Shown: positions 24,971-37,566, counted from the first letter of the stretch. The stretch: DNA of 64,000 nt from Pohlia nutans (GCA_022496805.1 CM040102.1:2170001-2234000); one strand, 5' to 3'. Program-made: numbers and translations. The notes: generated from the sequence alone by a model not told the origin.

Positions 24971-25468
24971 AAAATGAGTCACAATTGGTGTTTAGACAGG
25001 GAGACTAGAACTAGAAGCAATAGCTTCCTATTTTGAATGGCTGAAGCCCTATTTCGAATTGGCTGAAGTACTAGCTTGCTTGATAAGTTTGACTACTATA
25101 ACTATGTATTACACAAAAAGAAAAAATGAAAGTCCTACATATAGGTCCACTTGTTCTCTTTCTGTTCTTGTCTCTTTTCAAGAGGCTCTCTTCATTGGAT
25201 TCAATTTCATACTCTAAACCCTATAAATATCCAATTTTTCAGGCTGACTATAGATATTGTACTCTACTAAGTACTAACCCACGGTTATAGGTTCAGCGGT
25301 CATAGGGTACCAAAATTTACTATAAATAGTAAAAATATAAAAATAGAATTTTATATTCTAAAATTATAATCATTTTCAAAATTCAGATGGATCCTAGGCT
25401 CTAGGCTCTCCAAATTCCTGCTCTCCGCTCTCGGGCTCTCCTCTCTAGGCTCGCACGCTAGCGTCATT

Positions 25469-25479
25469 GCATGTTCCCC
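25469..25479. repeat. MULE target-site duplication, right copy
   Basis: GCATGTTCCCC, identical to 19169-19179; it marks the right end of the element. Confidence 0.8.
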
Positions 25480-25679
25480 GACTACAAATGGAGGATTGTG
25501 AACATAGTACAACAAACGGAATGCAATCTCGAAGCCGTATTCATGAGAAACTGAAGGGAAAAGCTCCGGTGGATACATCTGCAAAATCCATGAGCCTAGA
25601 GCATTCACCAGGTGAAGACAATGCTTTTAAGCACAGAGGTGTTGCAACCACACCTGCTGCATTTATGGACAAGGGGAAG
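25480..25679 (+). pseudogene. TNPA-like gene, 3' half of MULE-split exon
   Basis: Reads RLQMEDCEHSTTNGM, then HEKLKGKAPVDTSAKSMSL, and ends in AFMDKGK at a GTACGA donor (25680). It is in frame with 19128-19179 once the insertion and one copy of the target duplication are removed. Low-complexity, hydrophilic; no domain. Confidence 0.6.
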
Positions 25680-25950
25680 GTACGATTCTTAACTCAGACG
25701 GTGTGCACCAATTTTAATAACAGTAATTATATGATCCAGTGGCTACATGAATTCAACTTTGTAAAGGTGCAATAACAGGAATGTTAGTGTGAGCCAGTGG
25801 TACCATAGAAATATGCACTTATGAGAATAGAATGAGGAGGAATGAATATGTCGAGGACCTATCATTTGAGAGTACATTACGAGATAGTATTGAGCTTACT
25901 TTGCCCAATGAATTCTAAACAGACCGTGTGTATAGTACATCATCTTGTAG

Positions 25951-26210
25951 AGGCCAATGGAATACCCGAGAGATGACGGCGGTTCCCCAGCGTATGGGCG
26001 ATTATTGCTATCACCGACATGGAATCGACTCCCGTTATAGAAGTCCTCCTCATCACTACGCAAGGAGCAGCCGGTATTGTAGATCCAAGAGCCCAAGGCG
26101 GAGTAGATCGTGGAGCCCGCACAATGAAAGAGAAGACAGGGAAGATGGATGGGGACATCATGGAAAAGAAGCGTACAAACGGTACAAGTCCCCGGAGGAT
26201 GGTGAACGTG
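25951..26210 (+). pseudogene. TNPA-like gene, RS-rich exon 1
   Basis: Lies between a TTGTAG acceptor and a GTGAGT donor. After MEYPRDDGGSPAYG the frame changes, and the protein continues as SRYRSPPHHYARSSRYCRSK and SPRRSRSWSPHNERE, an arginine/serine-rich domain like those of splicing regulators. The donor phase matches the next exon (G|AT). Confidence 0.55.
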
Positions 26211-26333
26211 GTGAGTACAGCACCCAAATATGTATACACATTTGGGTTAGAATCGTGGGGAGGTTAGATGACGTTAGCAGTAAAGTTATTGTACTGTGGA
26301 CTAACCTCATCTGTGTATGATTTCCCACTCCAG

Positions 26334-27356
26334 ATCGTGGAAGGTATCGAAGATATACGTCAAACCTGACACGACATGTGAGAAGACGAACTGAGTCCCC
26401 GTCACACAGTGATTCCTCGAATGGCAGAGGTACATACGGCGATCGCAGTGGAGCACGCCATCGTCGTGGCCATAGGAGGAGCCCCCGATCCTCACGTTCT
26501 ACATCACCACAGTATGGGTATCGAAAGGGAGATCATGGCGATGACATGAAGGATGGGAGGGGCGGACTTGCAGCAAAACTCAAGCAACTTGCAGAAGCCT
26601 CACCAGCATTTGAAAGGAGACAGCGTCGGTATAGGCAAGCCGCGCGCAAAGCAAGAGAAGAACGGCAATAACCCATTCTACATTACATTAGACCAAGAGG
26701 GAGTACCATATGGCTCGGGCAAACCAATGTGGATGTCAGAAATCAACAAACTTTCGATCGGATTGGATCCCTCCTGCACTCATATCAAGAAGCAGACGTA
26801 CGAAGACGTCTCCATATTCAAAGAACGTCTGAGCAGAAGCTTTGAATATTCAGGTGAGCTGAGCGAGGAACATCTCAGAAGTCTGATGGAAAAAGCTGTA
26901 ACGAAGAGAAGAGGAGAACTTATGAAGTTGATAACAAACGGTGGAGTTCAACCACACCACATTGACTCCGAAGTATGGGGGCGTCTGTTGAAGTTGCACG
27001 CCAGCAAGCAGTGGGAGGAGAAGTCCCAACAAGGGAAGTATGCGAACGCTTGCAGGAAAACGATTAACCGTACTCCGAACAGAGGAGTCAATGGAGTAAG
27101 AGAGAACTTAAGAGAACTCTTGGGGAGGTCACCAGACCCTGACGAAGTCTACGCAGAAGTTCATCGCCCGAAAGGGTCGGCTTTGCTGACGGTGAAGAAG
27201 GAAAAAGGGAAGGCCAAATGGAAAGACAGTGCTGGTGAAGGGTCGTCAGAAGAAGATGGCTCCAAGGAGTCGGCAGATAATTCGTCAAACCAGGGATTCA
27301 GCGATGATGCAGTTGGACGCGTATCTCATTTGACAACAGCCCCTCCGGTTATTTAA
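26334..27356 (+). pseudogene. TNPA-like gene, main exon with Transposase_24 region
   Basis: The first part is RS/Arg-rich (RRRTESPSHSDSSNGRG, HRRGHRRSPRSSRSTSPQYG) and ends in a basic helix. Near 26650 the frame shifts and the conserved Ptta/En/Spm block begins: FYITLDQEGVPYGSGKPMW, KRRGELMKLITNGGVQPHH, EKSQQGKYANACRKTINRTP and LLGRSPDPDEVYAEVHRPKG. The tail is acidic and Ser-rich to 27356. The true 3' splice donor was not fixed. Confidence 0.75.
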
Positions 27357-27659
27357 TTTTTATTTGGTTTTGTGGTTTGTCTGAATCGGACAGTTGTCAT
27401 GCATTTGAAGCTTAGAAATGACAGACATGGTTACGTAGTTGGGTACATGATGTGCTTAATGAAGGGTGAATATTTGAACAGTATGGCAGTATGTACGATA
27501 TAGTGTGGTTTTAAAAGTCCTGCACTACACTTTGTAATTTGAGAGCCGAGGTCATATAAAGTGGATTCACATGTTATGTAGTGGGATTTGATTTTAGATG
27601 TGTCAGACCTGAAAGAAATTTGACCCTTCATCTGACATTGTTGAACATTGCATGCGTAG

Positions 27660-27905
27660 GAGACGGGTGGATCCTCACGTTCGAAGGAGAAGGCCGTCGA
27701 CAGTGGCAGAGACGGAGGAGGACCGAGTAATCTGAAATCTGCCATTCGGGAATCGCAGACTGAATCAAAGGACGAGTACATCAAGATGTTGCAGGCACAG
27801 TTGGAGGAACTGAAAAAACAGCACGGTATTGGATCATCTTCTAAGAGAGTCACGTACTTCGAGTCCCCAGTGTCGAAAAGGAAGAATGCTCCATCTGGTG
27901 ACAAG
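27660..27905 (+). pseudogene. TNPA-like gene, coiled-coil exon
   Basis: After a GCGTAG acceptor the frame reads ETGGSSRSKEKAVDSG and then ESKDEYIKMLQAQLEELKKQ, a short leucine-containing coiled coil usual at the C terminus of these proteins, probably for dimerisation. The donor is GTATGA at 27906. Confidence 0.6.
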
Positions 27906-28050
27906 GTATGATAAAAATCTATATTATGGTTGATTAAAAAAGCAGGAAAGTGACTGTGAATTGGTAACCTGAGATTGCGCACAATGATAATTACTCGTAA
28001 TGATTTTAGCAGAACTCCACTCTGAATCTCTCATTCGATTGTTATTGCAG

Positions 28051-28083
28051 GGTGGAAAGCGGGGGCGTGGGGACAACTCGTAG
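28051..28083 (+). pseudogene. TNPA-like gene, terminal exon
   Basis: Follows a TTATTGCAG acceptor and encodes GGKRGRGDNS plus stop. It is in phase with the coiled-coil exon, giving a small basic C terminus. Confidence 0.5.
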
Positions 28084-31000
28084 ACCTTGAAGTAGATACA
28101 TCGCCATGCAGAAGTGGAGAAATGTTTGAAGGGGAGAAATGCAAATGTTGTAGGACCATGAGACAAAGAAGATCGTTGAAACTGTCTTTGTACTCATTTG
28201 CTTGAACTTGTGATTGGCAAGGATTTCTGTAATGTTTTCATGAACTGGTTTGAAAAACATTTGTAGTACACGTTTTGGGAAGCAACCATCCATAGTACTT
28301 ATAAAACAGTAACTGAACTAAATGTGTGGGAGTGGAGTACAATAGTAAATACAATAGACTCTAGATGCAGCAGCATCGGGATTAAGGACGGAGGAAATAC
28401 CCTTCCCGATAAGAACTTGAGACTGCAGTTGTGTTTTTCTTGAGGCTAATATACGATAAAGTTGCATGTATAAGATGTGAAGGTGTTGAATTACATGGCT
28501 GTTAAGTAGGAGAGGAAGATGTGACGTGAGAGGAGTTTGGTGGGAACTTAGAAATTGTCAATGTGAACATAATGAGTGACACAATGGTTCAGGGATGTAG
28601 ACGTCAATATTTGCTAATAACCAAACCGGAGAATGTGAAAGCAATGGGAACTCTGACATGCAGAGGTATGGGAGGGTACGGTACGTATAGATCATGTCGA
28701 AATGAAGTCCCTCTTTCGAAATGGTTTGTGCTATTACAGTCACTTAGAAGTTTTGCAGTTTGTGGCGTACAGAATAAGGTGTAATGCTCAACAAGGGCTA
28801 CGTACGTGACGATCTAATAGTTAGAAACCTATACGGCATAGTGAGTTAGAAAGGGAGTAGCTGCCTTAACAAGATATGTGCTTTGATTGTTGGAATTGAA
28901 TATTTACACACAGACAGGGACATCGGAGGCCATTGAGAAGGAGGAGAAAGACAGGTAAACGTCGATAATACAGCGTCTCTAATAAATTCAACAAGATCTC
29001 GGTTGAAACCAATAATTTCGGAAAGTGATGTACTGACAATGCAAATTGCATCTGGAGTTCACCATGAAGGATGAGGAGGCAGCGTGGACAACCGGAATTG
29101 GAGTAGTTTTGAATGTCGTGGTTGTGGGAGGTAAAACCCTATTCTGAGGTACGAGTCCGCAGTGTACACTTGAATTATTTTCATTCCTTGTTGAAATTGA
29201 AAGTGAATCCAATGTGTGTGTCATCGATGGCTTCATCTTCTTTGAAACAAGTGTGATTGTAGATGATACGTGGGTTTGTCATAGAAGTAGTTGTTTGGGA
29301 CAAAATAAGTTGAGTATCAGAAAAACCCTAAACCCTTATTCAGATTTCAAGTCTGAAAGGGTGAAATACAGTGAACCATAATTAAATTTTCCTGAAGTAT
29401 TCGATGTTGAAATCGAATTTGGTTAATTCGATAAGCGATTGGTGTTTTGAATGTAGGTCGTACTTGAGCTCCACATGCGGATACGCAAGGCGACTCTGGG
29501 CTGCTGTATAATACAAGGTAAGTGACGTCATGATGTAGAAGCAGGGAAATTGGTATTGATAACAGTAAATGAATTCCTTATTCCTACGATGTACTCGGTT
29601 GTTATTCCGTAGTCCGATCGTTACACAATTTACATAGGCTATTACATCATAGCAAGAATTGGCAGAGGCTTAGTTCAGTACTGGCATACCAGTAATAAGA
29701 CTCATTATGCACCGTATTCAAGTTTTAAGAAATGAGAAGCCATATGTATCACGAAGTTCATGTATACCACAGACTGATATTCATTGTCCAGAGGAGCTTC
29801 GTTTTATGCCTACAAGGTTGACGTTCCCATTCCACATTTTTTTGATGGCTGCATGTATGCATGAAGTAGGGTGCTTCGAGAGTATTCTCAGTGATGCGCG
29901 ACTGTAGTATGAACAGAAGGTGTACCCCGCCAGAGAAGTGCGTACCATATCACTATGTTCTCCGTCAATGACTTTGATTGGGAATTCAGATTTTCTGCTT
30001 CCTCTAAGAAACAACCTGAATACTATTTGTTAGGTAGTTCATTGCTTATTGAGTAATACGTGCATGGAGTCTTCAGGTTCTAGCTCTGGATGCGCGATGG
30101 AAAAGTTATTAGCAAGAGTACGGAATCGCTGAAGTATGAAGTTGGAAAATTGCTAAACCCGAAACTTGCACCCACTGTGAGCATTTTGCAACACCCTAAA
30201 CTTTGCCTACGGTCTTTCATAGGATGGAGTTAGATCACCTAGTGTGGAGATCGAAGTGTTTTGTTTTGATGGTATGATTGTGAACGTAAATGTCAGGAGG
30301 GAGAGAGCAACAAACAGAAAATCGCAAAGCTTTTACAACGAAGTGACCATTTTTTATAAAAAAGAGGCTTAACATTTGGGCATGAAGAATTCAACTCCTG
30401 ACGAAATTGGTGCAGTTGTCTGTAATTTAGGAACTACTCATTCACATAATTAAGTCTCTTATTTGAATCTACAAGCTGACATCATAGCTCACAGCAAAAA
30501 ACTGGTAGGTGCTGATACGAATGGGAAAAGAATTAAAACGGTGAGTCCTGTATGCTTATAATATTCACATCAGTTTGTGGCACATGCAATAACCGCGTCA
30601 AACTGCGTGTAATCTAGTCTTGCTAATTTCTCAAGTAGGGGGCAGTTTTTTTTCCAAGATTTTGGAATTTCTATCTGTTTTTTTTTTAAAATTCATCCTT
30701 CCATTGACGGAATCAAAGTAGAAACGAGGGACTGAATTAATTGCAGTCTTTTAAAGTGTATTTGGGGTTGAACTGTTTGTTGTATGTGTAACAGGTGTGT
30801 ATTGCGCATGCTCCTTTCATCGAAAGATTTCACACTACATTTAGTGGAAGTGCAGGCTACAGCGTCACAGCAAGCCGACCCTGAAACTTTCAAAATGGAT
30901 TGAGGTAACATTATTTTATTATGTCCATATTACAAGTAACTATCGTACTAGAATGAATGAGAAACACCTGTGGACCTAGATATAGCCACAGCCAAGAGAT

Positions 31001-32030
31001 GTAAGTGTAAAGAACATGCTTAATACAACTGACATTGCTTCATAAATTGCAGAGATTGTTGTTAACGCAATTGAAATCCACAACGAGTTTGAATAGATTT
31101 CTGAAGATGTCTAGTTCTTGACATATGCAGGTTTACAGGGTCCAAGTATTCCAATAATGAGGGAGGCATACAAAGAAAGAATGGGGCGCAACGGATATGG
31201 AGATTCTGGCCGCCCTGAACGAAAAAGAAGAAAACTGTGGACTTTGCAATCATTAGTTAGGATCAAAATGAAATGTAGAGGCACCAGGACTCATGAAGCC
31301 AAACGCTGAAGGAATCTGATAAGTCAGGAAGGAGATTTGCTGTGTTATACAAGTAGATTAGAGTCACTTTTGTGGAAGGCTGTGATTAATCCAACCAGGT
31401 AATACTAATTAGCGCCATCCACATACCATGCGAGGACTAGATTGTGCTTTGTAGATGCTGTAATTAGTGTCATGATATGTAGGCTTGTAAATTTTCAAAA
31501 TAAAAAATTATTAAAAAAAAACAATTATCGGCCAACCATTGCACGACAGGTTTTGAAGAAATACCCAAAAAGCTACAGTGTAATATCCATCAGACGTCCA
31601 CTGGAGAAAAGAAGAGCGGCTGGATCAGATCCACGTCCAGCACTACGGATTCCATGCAAATAGTGTACTCTAAATTTAGAGTTACCTTTGAAGTTAAAAT
31701 TATGTATGTGTTGACATGCACGTAAAGCGTAGCAGTAAAGTGACCGGTGAATGCGGGAAAATAAATGGCCTCACAGTAAGTAAGAACTGTCGAATACACC
31801 ATGTACAGAAAATCCGTCCATGTGGAAGATGTTGTCACCTCATATGTTTAGAACCTAAACTCTATGCTGAAATGGACTACCACGAAGCAATCTGACGACC
31901 GCAAAGATGACCGCTTAAACAAAACTGTGACAACAGATTCCTGTTGGCGGATGTCCCAGATAATGCGACCAGAATGACAGAATTGCTCAATAGATTTCTG
32001 TTGAAAAACAGTTGAGGCGGTCACAGTTTG
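28084..32030. other. No gene recognised (CACTA 3' region?)
   Basis: About 4 kb downstream of the TNPA-like gene. Two short basic open frames (about 31118-31309 and 31500-31663, plus strand) follow CAG-type acceptors and could be degraded exons, but no family is recognisable. The rest shows nothing clear. Confidence 0.35.
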
Positions 32031-32035
32031 TGTAG

Positions 32036-32140
32036 TAGTGTACCCCCACATGGTATCAACTATATCCCTCAAGATATCAACTCTACTATACCCCTCAGAG
32101 TATCAACTATACTCCACGTGGTATCAAATGTACCACCAAT
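32036..32140. repeat. Short degenerate tandem repeats
   Basis: About four imperfect copies of a 24-30 bp unit based on GGTATCAACTATACCCCTC. Such repeats could be subterminal binding sites near a CACTA end, but no terminal CACTA motif could be paired. Confidence 0.5.
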
Positions 32141-32149
32141 GGTACATGA

Positions 32150-35100
32150 TAAGACCTTGTTGGAGGTCGTTGAACTGGAATGAAAAATAATTGAAAAAAA
32201 AGAGGAAAAACAACAAGAGGAGGAAAAAAAAAACATGCAGCACAACATTGGGTGACAGCTTTTTTATTTTATTTCTAATTATTTAAATTATTTAAATATT
32301 TTATTTACTTATTTATAAAAGAAAACATACAAGTCAACAAGCATTGCGCCAACGTCAGCTATATATCTCAAGGGGGTTCACTGGCAAAAAATTTAGAAAC
32401 AACGTGCGAAAAAAAATAGGGTCTAATATATTCATTGTAGATAAATTTTGTAAAAGATGTACATGTAAAATAGGGGATTTAAAAAAAATGAAACATGTTT
32501 ACATGTAAAATACCATCACATATAATATTCTCAGGCTTTTTACATGTAAAATACCATCACCTTATAATATCTTTTGCAAGGTAAATAACCCCCCAAATAA
32601 ATAGGTCATTATCGCATGTGTATGCAAAATATACAAGGGAGTGCCTCCCCCGAGCTATATATAATATTTTTTTTAATTAAATGCATTTAGTTCTAAGATT
32701 TTATTGACCTTCCCCTTCTGGTAACCACCACCTTTGTCGTTCTGTAAAACAAGGTAGTTACTGATACTCCATAGATGATGATCACAAAAATTCCACACAG
32801 TCTCCTTAACAACGAGGCAAAGCTAGTGAAAGCTACTGAATGTTATGACCAGTTTTGTCTCGTCTTTCCTCTTGTGAAAAAAATTTAGCTTGACTTTACA
32901 GAAAACTTCACTACATCAACATTAACATTGTGTTGGTTTTAAATCACCTACCGATAAAAAATTTAACTCTTATAAATTTTGCATATGATATTCAAATAAT
33001 ATATTAAAGGTGTGTTAGAATCTTCTTTGATTTTTAACAATAATACTTCAAAATCTAACCATTCCCATAATAAAAAGTATGATCCCTACTTAAAGTGGTA
33101 CAATTAGATGCGATTACTTTAAACTTGGTTGATGTTTTACATTATTTGATAGGATAATCTACAACTGAGCTATAACCACTATAATAATTACCTTGCAATT
33201 GCAATTAAGTCTTTGAATTTTAGGAATTTTCAAGAATTACAAGGTGGATTCAAAATTAGTTGGGTTCATATTTAATTAGAATCATTATCAATGTCAAAAT
33301 ACATTGTGTATCAAGAAGTCTAAAACCGGTCATTTGTAGAAATCCCCATTAGAAATAACATCAAAATGCCACTTTCATAACACAAGATACTGTACTCGGC
33401 TATTAATTAGCTCCTGCCAAATATTTAATTAACCCATAAATGCTCAAAGCTTTTGGACATAACTTAGATGTATTATAAAATGTGGCCCGTAAGACATTTT
33501 AACTTTTAACTTCAAAGAACAGCTATAAGGCATGTTGATTAGAAAACATCTATATAGTCAAATTTCAAAAAATAGAATTGCATACTTTTTAAATTAAATT
33601 ATAAGTTTTTTATTGGAAATTCACCAAAATTACATTTTTGACACTTAAAACTTGAAAGTCATTATGATTGGTTAAAATCATAATGTTCCTCAAGTGATGA
33701 ATTTGCTCATTTGAATGTTATTACAATTTTTTAAAGATGTCTTGAGATCTTTCTAAAAGTGATTTAAAGTCGTGTTAATAGGTAATATTCTTATTATTTT
33801 AATTCAATATTGTTGGTTATACTCTTTTGGACAATCATTGCAAACTTCAAAAAATAATGAGTTATTTTGTACTTTTAACGTACTTATATAGATAAATTAT
33901 TCAAAAATAGAATTTAAATACATTCTAACATAAGTACTTGATCAAAATTTATGGATGTCATCCAAATTTCATCATCTACAACTTTTATTTGTATGACAAC
34001 TTCAAAAAGTTAATTTTGTATCCTTTTTGTGGTAAATTTTCACAAGTCCCTAAAATAGACATCGAAAGGTAAAGACACTCAAAATGTGTTTTAAAATAAC
34101 CTTCTTTTTATTCAATGAATTGAAACAAGATTTTATGAAGTATACAAAATTTCCAATAAGAAACAAAAAACAAAAAAAACCAGAAAACTTAAAGAAGTGG
34201 GCAGAATAGTCACTTGAAATTTCCAATCATTTATATATGGTTGATGGGGTGGTCATGGATTAAAGTGTTGAAATGATGCAAATATTCTCCGATATTCGGT
34301 GGATATCCACAAAGATTCTCTTTTTTACCATAAAAAATAGATTTGCTTTTTTATTAATTTCCTGAAAATTTAGTGGGTATCTTATTTTATAATTATTATT
34401 TTGTTGACCCTGATAGGCGAGTACAGTAATGTGGATTGCAAGTCTTAAACACCTCAAGCTCACTCAAAGGAGCCTCTTTCACTCCACCATCTCAAGTCAG
34501 ATGTCTTGCAAGTCTAAACACCTAAAACAATATAGTCATTGTAATATAAAATGAATACGACATTTAAGAATGTTAAACATTCATATTCAAAGTTGTATAA
34601 AAATATTAGTATACTAGTATAGTCATTAATAGTTATACTATTAACATGTATATTAACACAGATATCTATAAATAATATCAATTAATATATTCTCACTAAA
34701 TATAGTTATCTAGATGATATATGATTAATGATGATATTAGCTAACGTATATTAACCATTAAACTACATATATATGTATATATTTACATAATAGTATACAT
34801 TAATATGATAACAGTGTAATATGTTAATATTAATATACAATTATCGTTAAATACATAGTATATTACAGTTAGTATAATTACATTAATATGATAAAATATA
34901 TATTAACATTTATACTAACGATTATATCAATTTATCTATTATATATGTTAATATATATAATATTATGGATAACGTTATAATTATCTACGTATTTTTATAT
35001 AAATATAGTTATATATCTATATTAATACATATATATATTAATTAGTCTATTATCAATATTGACTATACGTTATTCTAATATCTATTAATATCATAATGAT

Positions 35101-35151
35101 TCACATGTAATCATTATGTGGTGAATTAGTCACATAGTAATTTAATATCAT
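32150..35151. other. AT-rich intergenic DNA
   Basis: No gene seen. 34500-35100 is extremely AT-rich with runs of TATATTAATAT-type sequence. Around 33425 a TTAACCCATAAATG sequence resembles the start of a TTAA-type MITE, without a clear partner. Confidence 0.5.
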
Positions 35152-35155
35152 TTAA

Positions 35156-36093
35156 CCCCTAAAGGCCCTTAAAAGCCAAAATGGCTTTTTGCTGTTTCGG
35201 GCAGCTTATGTGGAAGGTCTAAATTAAGAATTTTAGACTATAATTTGGCGTGGGCGTGGTCATACATACAAGGTGTGTGGGGTAAAAATTACAAAGTCAA
35301 ATTCGGATTTTATAAATTCTTTATTGAAATTTTTGGTTTCAAGTCCAACTGGGGCAGAAAAATACTTTTTATTATAATCATTTTTTCAAATTTTTTTTTG
35401 AGACATGCTCTTCACCACATTTAGGCTCAGAATTTGAAGTGACCCATGTTGATTATATTCGTGGCTTGACAAGGGCAGCCTCCAAAATAAAAAACAGCAA
35501 CCTTCAAGGTTTTTTGTAATTTCACATCCATTTCTTTCAAAATTTGTCAAAATTTGAGATTTTGAAATTTAAAAAAAATAATTTCGCCTAAAATTTATAA
35601 AATCATAGAGGTACCTAGTCTCCGTTCATTTTTTCCAAAAATAAAATACAATTAATGTGATGCATGTTTCAGCAAATTGCCATTTTTATACCTACTTCCG
35701 GAAATTAATTTGGATGAAGGTTTGAAACGCGTAATGAGTCTCTAAAATTTTGCATGAGCGTACCCAACTTAGTTATCTACATGGAAAAAAATATGAGCAA
35801 AATGTTTGGAGTAACAATCTTCAAGTCCCCCTTTGCTCTATGGAGACAATACCTCCCAAGCAATGCCCCAAAAAACTTTTGCACAAACTTTGGATGTTAT
35901 GATCTTGCAAATGATAAACATCCAACGCTCAATTTTTGAAATAGTAGCTATGAATAGGCTTAGGTACAAGATCTTACGGTTGGAATTCTAAAAGAAGTAA
36001 AAAAAACTTGGTTCACATCCCTGGGAGTACATAGAGGTAGAAAATCGCAATTTTGAGGTTTCAAGCTCCCAAAAACACAAGGAAATTTAGGGG
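35156..36093. mobile_element. Long TTAA-type (piggyBac-like) MITE
   Basis: 938 bp, starting CCCCTAAAGGCCC and ending AAATTTAGGGG. Exact TTAA lies on both sides (35152-35155, 36094-36097). Non-coding. The shared 8-bp end CCCCTAAA ties it to the smaller family members; the interior is different. Confidence 0.7.
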
Positions 36094-36097
36094 TTAA

Positions 36098-37204
36098 ATA
36101 GTTACATAACCTTAAGGTATGTTTCCACTTGGCCTTAGCTACTTTCAAGTTTTAAAACAGAAGACTTCCATGCAACACAAACGTGAAGATTACATGGGAG
36201 GAATTTTATTATGTTGGTTCGGTGCCAGTATGCATTTGTTCTTAGTTATCCGTGATTCACACTTCATGTCAAAAATTATAGGTTTAACTTCTGTATCCAA
36301 CTTCATTTTTTGTACGCAGCTTCAATTTTTGTACGCAACTTCAACTTATGTACCAAGCTTCAACTTTTGTTAAATTTCAAATTAAAATTGTGAGTCCTCG
36401 TGACCAAGAATCCAATTAGTCCAAAATAAAAGCTTCCAAGTATCCCAAAATTCTGATTTTGCAAAGAGAACCGAACTCCAATACAGACAAGGAAACAACT
36501 CCAACAATGGACCAGATTGAGATAATACCTTCTGAAACAACTGTGATGAATGTAAAGAATCTCACAACTCGGTCTCACCATATTCAATTTTCCAAGTTTA
36601 TAATCATTCATTTACTATGTTTATAATCACTCCTTTTGGATTCTTCTTGGTTTTTGAAGCTTCTGCGCCGTTTAGGATTCAACGTAACTTTTAATTTGGA
36701 AGTGGTGGGGGTTTCAGTGAGATTTGATGAAGTTGCATGGTGGAATTCAAGCAATTTGGGATCATTCGAATTATTGATTCCGGCCAGTCAGTGAACCTTC
36801 AATGCGTGATATTAGGTTGCCTGGTATTAGGTAATGCAAGAAGAATCGTCGCATTACAAAACACCGGTGTTATGTGTTTGAAATCTTCGTTTCTAGAAGA
36901 CTGAACGTTACAAACCTGCCAATACTTTCACAAACACTAAACCATCTTTCTGCAAACAATGCTCTTAACCAAGATGCTACATATGCATCCACATAGGTTC
37001 GGCAATTGCCAAGGAGCCCTAGTGGGAACATCCGCAAAGATAATGGGGATAATATTCCTAAGGACCGCCGGCCTAAGGCTAGGTGGGAAAGGGCCTTTAT
37101 TCATGTATTTAATTGATGTTAAATATACCCTCTTATAGTGGCACGCACCAATGTACGGGGAGATCCGGCAATTAGGGAAAATCAGTCAAATGTAATTGCG
37201 AGAT
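36098..37204. other. No gene recognised; possible old TIR element
   Basis: Near 36113 an AAGGTATGTTTCCACTTGGC sequence is matched in reverse near 37105 (GGCCCTTTCCCACCTAGCC), which may be a decayed element of about 1 kb. A similar end occurs reversed near 16915. No target duplication was found. Confidence 0.25.
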
Positions 37205-37206
37205 TA

Positions 37207-37564
37207 GAGTTATCCTTAAAGTCACCTTGTGTTTGAACAAGATATCGTGAATTTTGCATTAATGTACTCTTATTTGTACGCCCCAAATAGTTAAAAGGTA
37301 GGGAAGAGCTTAGTGGTCTCTCATTATTAGGTGTGTAAGAGCTTGGTGGTCTTCAAACTCGTGGAAAACTAGTTTAGCCGTCTTTCTTGACGGCTAAACT
37401 AGTTTCCTTTCAGTTTAGAGACCACCAAGCTCTTACACACCTAACAATGATAGACCACCAAGCTTTTCCATACTTTTTAACTATTTGGGGTGAACAAATA
37501 CGAGTACATTAAAGCAAAATTCACGGCATCTTATTCAAACACAAGGTGACTTTAAGGATAAGTC
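37207..37564. mobile_element. Foldback MITE, copy 2 (complete)
   Basis: A 358-bp full-length hairpin. It has GAGTTATCCTTAAAGTCACC at the left end and its near-complement at the right, arms of about 170 bp, and a centre of GCCGTC-loop-GACGGC. TA lies on both sides (37205-37206, 37565-37566). The internal half is nearly identical to the copy at the window start. Confidence 0.85.
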
Positions 37565-37566
37565 TA

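Larger units (their letters stand above)
19180..25468. mobile_element. Mutator-like element (MULE), non-autonomous
   Basis: A 6289-bp insertion with inverted ends. Left is GGGAATGCTAGCATGTGAGC and the right end reversed reads AATGACGCTAGCGTGCGAGC. Both run on into GAGAGCCTGA-type short repeats. It is flanked by an 11-13 bp direct repeat. Inside are captured-gene-like pieces, tandem repeats, an alternating inverted array, a zinc-ribbon region (23.9-24.2 kb) and a SWIM zinc finger (24.7-25.0 kb). A SWIM finger is normal at the C terminus of plant MULE transposases, but the catalytic MULE domain is missing, so the element is non-autonomous. It split an exon of the TNPA-like gene. Confidence 0.75.
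17461..28083 (+). pseudogene. CACTA TNPA-like (Ptta/En/Spm) gene, split by a MULE
   Basis: A plus-strand multi-exon gene. Exons: 17461-17669, 18318-18827, 19128-19179 continuing at 25480-25679, 25951-26210, 26334 to about 27350, 27660-27905 and 28051-28083. The main homology is the Transposase_24 region at about 26690-27190. TNPA-type proteins bind subterminal repeats of CACTA elements and assist the transposase. The product also has basic and RS-rich segments and a C-terminal coiled coil. One exon is split by a 6.3-kb Mutator-like element. Frameshifts are apparent near 18750, inside 25951-26210 and near 26650. It lies divergently to the TNP2 gene at 3.5-11.9 kb, so both could belong to one very large CACTA element, though two neighbouring elements are also possible. 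Confidence 0.65.

Noticed and set aside
32030..32040. GTAGTAGTG as the right terminus of the CACTA element
   Set aside because: No matching CACTACTAC-type start with a shared 3-bp duplication was found on the left side.
34500..35100. Extremely AT-rich stretch as a replication origin or matrix attachment region
   Set aside because: Base composition alone cannot support either claim.
1..37564. The two foldback copies as ends of one 37-kb element
   Set aside because: The complete copy is a self-contained 358-bp hairpin with TA on both sides, so these are independent MITE insertions.
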